36,851 nt of DNA, taken from positions 1 to 36,851 of the forward strand of contig JAJTFW010000033.1 in NCBI GenBank assembly GCA_021299095.1, in the 5' to 3' direction. The first letter of the stretch is position 1. Every line of letters starts with the position of its first letter. The notes beneath the pieces were generated by a model, which searched no databases, was not told where the DNA came from, and saw only the letters and a list, made by a program, of their open reading frames with translations. The stretch comes from Sphingobacteriales bacterium. GTDB lineage: Bacteria > Bacteroidota > Bacteroidia > AKYH767-A > OLB10. A program made the translations under genes and the position numbers. Below, piece by piece: positions 33,038 through 36,851 of this stretch.

Positions 33038-34204
33038 TTATACTCGGGCATCTGCAACGGGCAACAGTCCTTCGGCGATTCGTCGGGCCATGCGGTCACT
33101 CTCGAGGTACACCTCCAGTTCGGCGCGTCCGTCGAAGTCCACCTGATCCATCACGCGCTCAATCAATTCGCCAATCTGCAGATAGCCGATGCGGTCAGCC
33201 AGAAATGCAGCCACTGCAACTTCGTTGGCGGCGTTCATCACACAAGGCACATTTCCACCCTGCTCCATGGCCCTGCGGGCTAGCGGAAGGCAGCGGAAGG
33301 TTTCCTCGTCCGGAGCTTCAAAGGTGAGGCTGGGGTACCGCGAAAAATCGAAGCGGGGAAAATCAGAATCGATGCGGTCGGGATAAGCGATGGCATACTG
33401 GATGGGCAGTTTCATGTCGGGAAGACCCATTTGTGCCTTCATGCTTCCGTCGCGGAACTGCACGATGCTGTGGATGATCGACTGGGGATGAACCACCACT
33501 TCGATTTGCGAAGGATCGAGTTCGAAGAGCCATTTCGCTTCAATCATCTCAAGTCCCTTGTTCATGAGGGTACTGGAGTCGATGGTGATTTTAGCGCCCA
33601 TGCTCCAGTTCGGATGTCGAAGTGCCTGCTCCCGCGTGATGGATTCCAAATCGTGACGTTTCCGGCCACGGAAGGGTCCACCCGATGCGGTCAGGATGAT
33701 TTTTTCGATCGGGTTGTGCATCTCTCCGGCAAGGCATTGGAAGATGGCCGAGTGTTCACTGTCCACCGGGTAAATTGGCACCCGTTGTTCGAGCGCCAAG
33801 CGGGTCACCAGATCCCCTGCCACAACCAGGGTTTCCTTGTTGGCCAAGGCGATGGGTTTTCGGTGACGAATAGCCGATAAGGTGGGCTCAAGACCCGCAA
33901 AACCCACCAGCGCCGTCAGCACGAGGTCGATGCTATCCATGCCCATGAGTTGGGTCAGGGACTCGATACCGCCGTAAACTTTTATGTCTGTGTCCGAAAG
34001 CGCTTCTTTTACCAGGCTGGTTTTGGAGGTGTCACAAATCACCACCACATTCGGTGTGAATAGCCTTGCTTGTGCAATGAGCAAATCGGCATTGCTGTTG
34101 GCACTGAGGAGTTCGACCTGGAAACGGGTGGGGTTGGCACGTACGACATCAAGTGCTTGGGTTCCGATGGAGCCGGTTGATCCGAGAATGGCAATGCGTT
34201 TCAT
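33038..34204 (-). CDS. dxr: 1-deoxy-D-xylulose-5-phosphate reductoisomerase (DXR)
   Basis: 388 residues, full length. NADPH-dependent conversion of DXP to MEP, the second step of the non-mevalonate isoprenoid pathway. The NADPH loop is GSTGSIGTQALDV at residues 7-19. The catalytic region has ALANKETLVVAGD, VDSEHSAIFQCL, LTASGGPFRGR and MGAKITIDSSTLMNKGLE with the metal-binding acidic residues. The C-terminal helical part (AANEVAVAAFLADRIGYLQI) is present. It is followed by rseP 76 bases on, the common dxr-rseP pair. A TACCTTCG box lies 16 bases before the start, back-to-back with the promoter of the J-domain gene. Confidence 0.97.
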   Translation of the reverse strand: MKRIAILGSTGSIGTQALDVVRANPTRFQVELLSANSNADLLIAQARLFTPNVVVICDTSKTSLVKEALSDTDIKVYGGIESLTQLMGMDSIDLVLTALVGFAGLEPTLSAIRHRKPIALANKETLVVAGDLVTRLALEQRVPIYPVDSEHSAIFQCLAGEMHNPIEKIILTASGGPFRGRKRHDLESITREQALRHPNWSMGAKITIDSSTLMNKGLEMIEAKWLFELDPSQIEVVVHPQSIIHSIVQFRDGSMKAQMGLPDMKLPIQYAIAYPDRIDSDFPRFDFSRYPSLTFEAPDEETFRCLPLARRAMEQGGNVPCVMNAANEVAVAAFLADRIGYLQIGELIERVMDQVDFDGRAELEVYLESDRMARRIAEGLLPVADARV

Positions 34205-34220
34205 GAGTCGTTGAACAAAA

Positions 34221-34228
34221 CGAAGGTA
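34221..34228 (-). promoter_or_regulatory. Candidate -7 box for dxr
   Basis: Minus-strand TACCTTCG, 16 bases before the ATG at 34204. Only 33 bases separate it from the plus-strand box of the J-domain gene, so the two promoters likely overlap. Confidence 0.45.
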
Positions 34229-34261
34229 GCTAAGGTTTTCACGCCGCAGCCGACTGGACCG

Positions 34262-34269
34262 TATCTTCG
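34262..34269 (+). promoter_or_regulatory. Candidate -7 box for the J-domain gene
   Basis: TATCTTCG, 9 bases before the ATG at 34279, predicting a near-leaderless transcript. It favours that ATG over the in-frame TTG at 34270. Confidence 0.45.
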
Positions 34270-34278
34270 TTGCAGCCT

Positions 34279-35256
34279 ATGGATTCCGCCGGTCATTATG
34301 TAGTCCTCGGTCTGGGCCCGTCCGCAACTGCGGCCGAGATCCGAAAAGCCTACCATCGGCTGGCGCTCCGGCATCATCCCGACACCAATCCGGGCGATGC
34401 TTCCGCCGCTGAGCGCTTCCGTCGTCTTGCCGAAGCCTATCGTGTCTTATCAGATCCGGAACTCCGGGCAGCCTACGATGCAGACGTTCCGGACAGCACT
34501 GCTGCAGTCTACCTGGTCTGTGAGGTCGATCGGATCCGGGTCAGTCAAAATGCAGGACTGGAGGTGGTTTTTTCTTTTCCGGCCGAAGGGAGGGCCTTCC
34601 AGAAACCCCGGATGCCGGGATGGTTGGTGACAGCAGGCCCAACGGTGGAGCAACGCTGGTATTCCCGATCTGCTGGTGCTTCTAACCGGGAAACGCGATT
34701 GCACTATACGCTCGCACCCCTCCAAAGTGGTTTTCTGAACATTCCTGCATGCAGGGTGATGATTCGCGGCAAGCTCTGCTATTCAACACCGGTTCAAATA
34801 CAGGTTGATCCGGCGGATTGTGTGTTCCGTCCAGGCGATCTTGCCGGAACGAATCCCGTACGCATCCATCTGCACCGCATCCGCGAAATCCGCTCTGGAA
34901 CATTGCGAAAGACACGCGTTTATGACCGAACCGTGCTAATCCCAAGGGGTGTTCTTGCTTCTTGGTACCACCGAATCGGATCCATACTAGCTTGGAGCTT
35001 CCCCTTAATCGGAGCCGGTTACAGCATGGTGCACCAGGGATCCGCATTGCTCGGTATGCTCGCGGGCGGATTGATAGCAGTTCCGGCAATCCGTTCCATG
35101 TACAGGCTGGCAGGAGTGAAACCCTTACGTACGACGGCCATGCAGGTTGAAGAAGTCAGACAATTTCTGGACGAGGGGTATATGCCCGGATTGATGCCCC
35201 CGATTTCACGCAGGCTTTCGAAACTTCAGGAGTATCTACGGCTTTGGCTCAGTTGA
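34279..35256 (+). CDS. Membrane J-domain protein with a BatD-like beta region
   Basis: 325 residues from ATG 34279 (MDSAGHYVVLGLGPSATAAE). Residues 5-70 are a complete J-domain with HPD at 33-35 (LALRHHPDTNPGDASAAERF, AYRVLSDPELRAAYD); it should stimulate a DnaK/Hsp70. No Gly/Phe or zinc-finger region follows, so it is a class C J-protein. Residues about 78-180 are beta-rich and resemble the domains of BatD-type proteins (GWLVTAGPTVEQRWYS, LHYTLAPLQSGFLNIPACRV, GKLCYSTPVQIQV). Two membrane helices lie near 233-251 and 254-272, with a short cytoplasmic tail. There is no signal peptide, so the J-domain faces the cytoplasm. Its 3' end overlaps the convergent AtpI-like gene by 21 bases. The BatD resemblance is my own reading and needs a profile search. 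Confidence 0.85.
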   Translation: MDSAGHYVVLGLGPSATAAEIRKAYHRLALRHHPDTNPGDASAAERFRRLAEAYRVLSDPELRAAYDADVPDSTAAVYLVCEVDRIRVSQNAGLEVVFSFPAEGRAFQKPRMPGWLVTAGPTVEQRWYSRSAGASNRETRLHYTLAPLQSGFLNIPACRVMIRGKLCYSTPVQIQVDPADCVFRPGDLAGTNPVRIHLHRIREIRSGTLRKTRVYDRTVLIPRGVLASWYHRIGSILAWSFPLIGAGYSMVHQGSALLGMLAGGLIAVPAIRSMYRLAGVKPLRTTAMQVEEVRQFLDEGYMPGLMPPISRRLSKLQEYLRLWLS

Positions 35257-35628
35257 TGATGCCTTGGCAGTAACGGCCGAAAACGCAGATGCTGTTTCAT
35301 AGGCCGTAGTGATCATGTAAAACAACAAAAAGCAAAGTGCCACGCCAATCACTTCCGCAGGTTTTACAAACCCCACAATGGTAATGATGAGTGTATACAG
35401 GAACAATTTGGCGGTGGTTGCACCCATGAAAAAACGCACATACGATTTCGCTTCCCGGATGCGGGTATGGAGTCCGTTCAGGATGAACAAGGTGATGCTA
35501 CCTGTAAGCATGGGAATCCACACGAATCCGGAGTAAAACCACTTTGCAGGCAAAAGCGGTTCAATTGCGACGTAAGCCAACGAGCCCAGAAGTAAGAGAA
35601 GTGAGAGTCGGAGCAGGGTTGTGCGCAA
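35236..35628 (-). CDS. AtpI-like four-helix membrane protein
   Basis: 130 residues, four membrane helices (near 7-22, 36-52, 72-88 and 93-110), basic between helices (RIREAKSYVRFFMG). The sequence is not diagnostic, but small proteins like this sit between atpZ and atpB in many Bacteroidota and are thought to help assemble or supply Mg2+ to the ATP synthase. It is 4 bases after the atpZ stop and surely in the same transcript. The tail is acidic-free and Ser/Ala-rich (SAVTAKASSTEPKP). In this window no atpB follows; a convergent J-domain gene overlaps its end. Confidence 0.6.
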   Translation of the reverse strand: MRTTLLRLSLLLLLGSLAYVAIEPLLPAKWFYSGFVWIPMLTGSITLFILNGLHTRIREAKSYVRFFMGATTAKLFLYTLIITIVGFVKPAEVIGVALCFLLFYMITTAYETASAFSAVTAKASSTEPKP

Positions 35629-35632
35629 AACT

Positions 35633-35860
35633 TCAGGGTTTTGTCAGGGTGCGTACGAGATAAATCAGGGAGCCGGCTACCGACAGGATCGCGAGAAACA
35701 ATGTAAAAGCGGGGAAACCTGGTGAGAACTTTTCGTCAAGCCAGGTACCGGCCCATGTCATGAATAGAATTGTAAGGGCCATCTGCAAACCGATGGCCGA
35801 GTACCGGAGGTACGAATCAAGCGGTCTTTTCGACGAGCTTTTCGGTGTTTCGCTCGACAT
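35633..35860 (-). CDS. atpZ: AtpZ/AtpI-family protein
   Basis: 75 residues with two membrane helices. The conserved elements are present: the Ser/Lys-rich start (SSSKRPLDSYLRYSAIGLQM) and the AGTWLDEKF loop that joins the helices, which in AtpZ proteins carries the G-x-W-L-D motif. AtpZ works with AtpI in supporting ATP synthase assembly and ion supply. The ATG overlaps the end of the bactofilin gene by 44 bases, so the two are translated in close coupling. It is followed by the AtpI-like gene 4 bases on. Confidence 0.85.
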   Translation of the reverse strand: MSSETPKSSSKRPLDSYLRYSAIGLQMALTILFMTWAGTWLDEKFSPGFPAFTLFLAILSVAGSLIYLVRTLTKP

Positions 35861-36251
35861 GCTTAATGTCCTTGATCACCGATCCCATGCTGCAGTTTCC
35901 GGTGAAACTGGCACCGATTTCAACCACCAGTTTACCGGTTGAGATATCACCGTTGACTTTGGCGGTCGATTTTAGAAATAGCATTTCGGTAACCGTTGTC
36001 TTTCCTTTGATGGAGCCGGAGATGTCTGCGCTCTGGCACACCACATCACCATCTACCTCACCTGTTGAGCCGATGACTACCTTGGCACGTGAAGTAACCG
36101 ATCCGCGGATTTTTCCATCAATCCGGACGTCGCCGTTCGATCGGATTTCGCCTTCAATGATGGTTCCGGCACCTATGATGTTGATAACCCCGTTGCCACC
36201 GGAATCTGCCGGACGGGTGATGACGCCTTTGTTTTTGAGTTGTTCAAACAT
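35817..36251 (-). CDS. Bactofilin (polymer-forming cytoskeletal protein)
   Basis: 144 residues from the ATG at 36251 (MFEQLKNKGVITRPADSGG). An in-frame ATG 14 codons upstream lies in the leader. Residues about 25-125 are the bactofilin beta-helix, visible as hexapeptide-like turns: GEIRSNGDVRIDGKIRGSV, AKVVIGSTGEVDGDVVCQSA, ADISGSIKGKTTV, STAKVNGDISTGKLVVE. Bactofilins self-assemble into filaments beneath the membrane and localise cell-wall or envelope machinery. A promoter with -33 and -7 elements lies upstream. Its co-location with atpZ is usual in Bacteroidota. Confidence 0.93.
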   Translation of the reverse strand: MFEQLKNKGVITRPADSGGNGVINIIGAGTIIEGEIRSNGDVRIDGKIRGSVTSRAKVVIGSTGEVDGDVVCQSADISGSIKGKTTVTEMLFLKSTAKVNGDISTGKLVVEIGASFTGNCSMGSVIKDIKHVERNTEKLVEKTA

Positions 36252-36290
36252 GACAATCAATAAGTTGGGTGAATTACAGAAAAACGTGGG

Positions 36291-36322
36291 CAAATATAAT
36301 TGTTTTATGGAGAAAAATACAA
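36291..36322 (-). promoter_or_regulatory. Candidate promoter (-33 and -7) for the bactofilin-atpZ unit
   Basis: Minus-strand TTG (36322-36320), 21-base spacer, then TATATTTG (36298-36291), 39 bases before the ATG at 36251. Its -33 part overlaps the stem of the dus terminator. Confidence 0.5.
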
Positions 36323-36351
36323 GCTTTAGGCAGATTTTTCCCGAAAGCTTG
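36313..36351 (-). terminator. Intrinsic terminator after the dus gene
   Basis: On the minus strand CAAGCTTT (36351-36344) pairs perfectly with AAAGCTTG (36327-36320), and the transcript continues TATTTTTCTC. It starts 32 bases after the dus stop. Confidence 0.7.
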
Positions 36352-36383
36352 AACAGAGGCTATCCCGGATGCGTTCGCCGGGG

Positions 36384-36851
36384 TCAGGATTCCGTTTTTC
36401 GGTACCGTTCACGGACTTCTTCCAGCACCTCCAGAACCCCTCCATACGTAGGGCTTGTGACCAAGCGCATGCGGAAATCCTTGAAGTGATCGAAGCCTTT
36501 GAAGTAGTTGGTGTAATGCCGTCGCATCTCCACAATGCCAACAAAGTCACCTTTCCAGCGCATGGAATAATCGAGGTGCGCTTTGCAGGTGTCTACCCGC
36601 TGATCGATATTGGGAGGAGGCAGGTGAGTGCCGTGTTCTCGAAAATGTTTGATCTCGTTAAAAATCCAGGGGTAACCGATGCTGGCGCGACCAATCATTA
36701 CGCCATCCACCCCATAGCGCGCCCTCATTTCGAGCGCTTTTTCCGGTGAATCCACATCCCCATTCCCAAAAATAGGGATGTGGATCCGTGGATTATTTTT
36801 CACTTTCCCGATAAGGGTCCAGTCAGCCGCACCTTTGTAGAGTTGGGCCCT
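36384..36851 (-). CDS. tRNA-dihydrouridine synthase, C-terminal part (runs off the right edge)
   Basis: The frame is open to base 36851 and ends at the TGA at 36384-36386, giving 155 residues of the C-terminal half. Diagnostic pieces: RAQLYKGAADWTLIGKVK at the edge, HIPIFGNGDVDSPEKAL, and the FMN/tRNA-binding GVDGVMIGRASIGYPWIFNE. The helical tail (RRHYTNYFKGFDHFKDFRMR, then LVTSPTYGGVLEVLEEV) follows. Dus enzymes reduce uridine to dihydrouridine in tRNA D-loops using FMN and NADPH. DusB-type is most likely in this phylum, but the subclass cannot be fixed without the N-terminus. A terminator follows. Confidence 0.95.
   Translation of the reverse strand, partial: RAQLYKGAADWTLIGKVKNNPRIHIPIFGNGDVDSPEKALEMRARYGVDGVMIGRASIGYPWIFNEIKHFREHGTHLPPPNIDQRVDTCKAHLDYSMRWKGDFVGIVEMRRHYTNYFKGFDHFKDFRMRLVTSPTYGGVLEVLEEVRERYRKTES

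Overview
The window looks like a chromosome segment of a member of the Bacteroidota with roughly balanced base composition. Evidence: type IX secretion (T9SS) sorting domains of both kinds (type A on the CotH protein, type B on two others), PKD and choice-of-anchor-L surface proteins, a bactofilin beside atpZ, a long PurF, and many start codons preceded within a few tens of bases by a TAnnTTTG or TAnnTTCG box, the -7 element of the Bacteroidota housekeeping sigma factor. I cannot name a genus. No rRNA, tRNA, CRISPR, prophage or intact insertion sequence was seen. Layout, left to right. 1-3259 (minus strand) is a three-gene unit: an ECF sigma factor, a membrane-anchored protein built like an anti-sigma factor but ending in a PKD-like module and a T9SS type B sorting domain, and the N-terminal 536 codons of a large secreted adhesin-like protein that leaves the window. 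3431-5639 (plus) holds lepA and a DoxX-family gene. 5640-9065 (minus) holds a secreted CotH-type protein and an orphan membrane sensor histidine kinase. 9182-13623 (plus) holds purD, recO and a two-gene aldehyde dehydrogenase (ALDH) unit that reads as a split ALDH16: an active enzyme plus a shortened pseudo-ALDH. 13636-18198 (minus) holds an ALDH7-type dehydrogenase, ACMSD and purF. 18487-21000 (plus) is a secreted choice-of-anchor-L/PKD protein. 21013-22455 (minus) is an ALDH8-type 2-aminomuconate semialdehyde dehydrogenase. 22575-25172 (plus) is a secreted endonuclease/phosphatase-fold protein. 25177-25962 (minus) is an unusual short-chain dehydrogenase, and 26062-26589 (plus) is 3-hydroxyanthranilate dioxygenase. 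A structured non-coding interval follows (26590-26897). 26898-34204 is all on the minus strand: dxr, rseP, an unknown secreted protein, a lipoprotein, a small envelope protein, an outer-membrane beta-barrel protein, scpA, and a flippase-like membrane protein. 34279-35256 (plus) is a membrane J-domain protein. 35236-36251 (minus) holds bactofilin, atpZ and an AtpI-like gene, and the right edge cuts a tRNA-dihydrouridine synthase. How the genes fit together: HAAO, ACMSD and AMSDH are consecutive steps of tryptophan/kynurenine breakdown (3-hydroxyanthranilate to 2-aminomuconate). The ALDH7 enzyme probably oxidises the lysine-derived 2-aminoadipate semialdehyde, and both routes can lead to 2-oxoadipate. 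These catabolic genes are not one operon; they are interleaved with purine genes and large secreted proteins. The secreted proteins, the T9SS-tagged anti-sigma-like protein, RseP, the outer-membrane protein, lipoprotein, bactofilin and membrane J-protein give the window a strong cell-envelope theme. The observations most worth a second look are the T9SS-tagged anti-sigma-like protein, the J-domain/BatD-like fusion, the C8 tract in the promoter of the outer-membrane protein gene, the split ALDH16, the SDR lacking its catalytic Tyr and Lys, and the 137-bp inverted-repeat element at 26748-26884.
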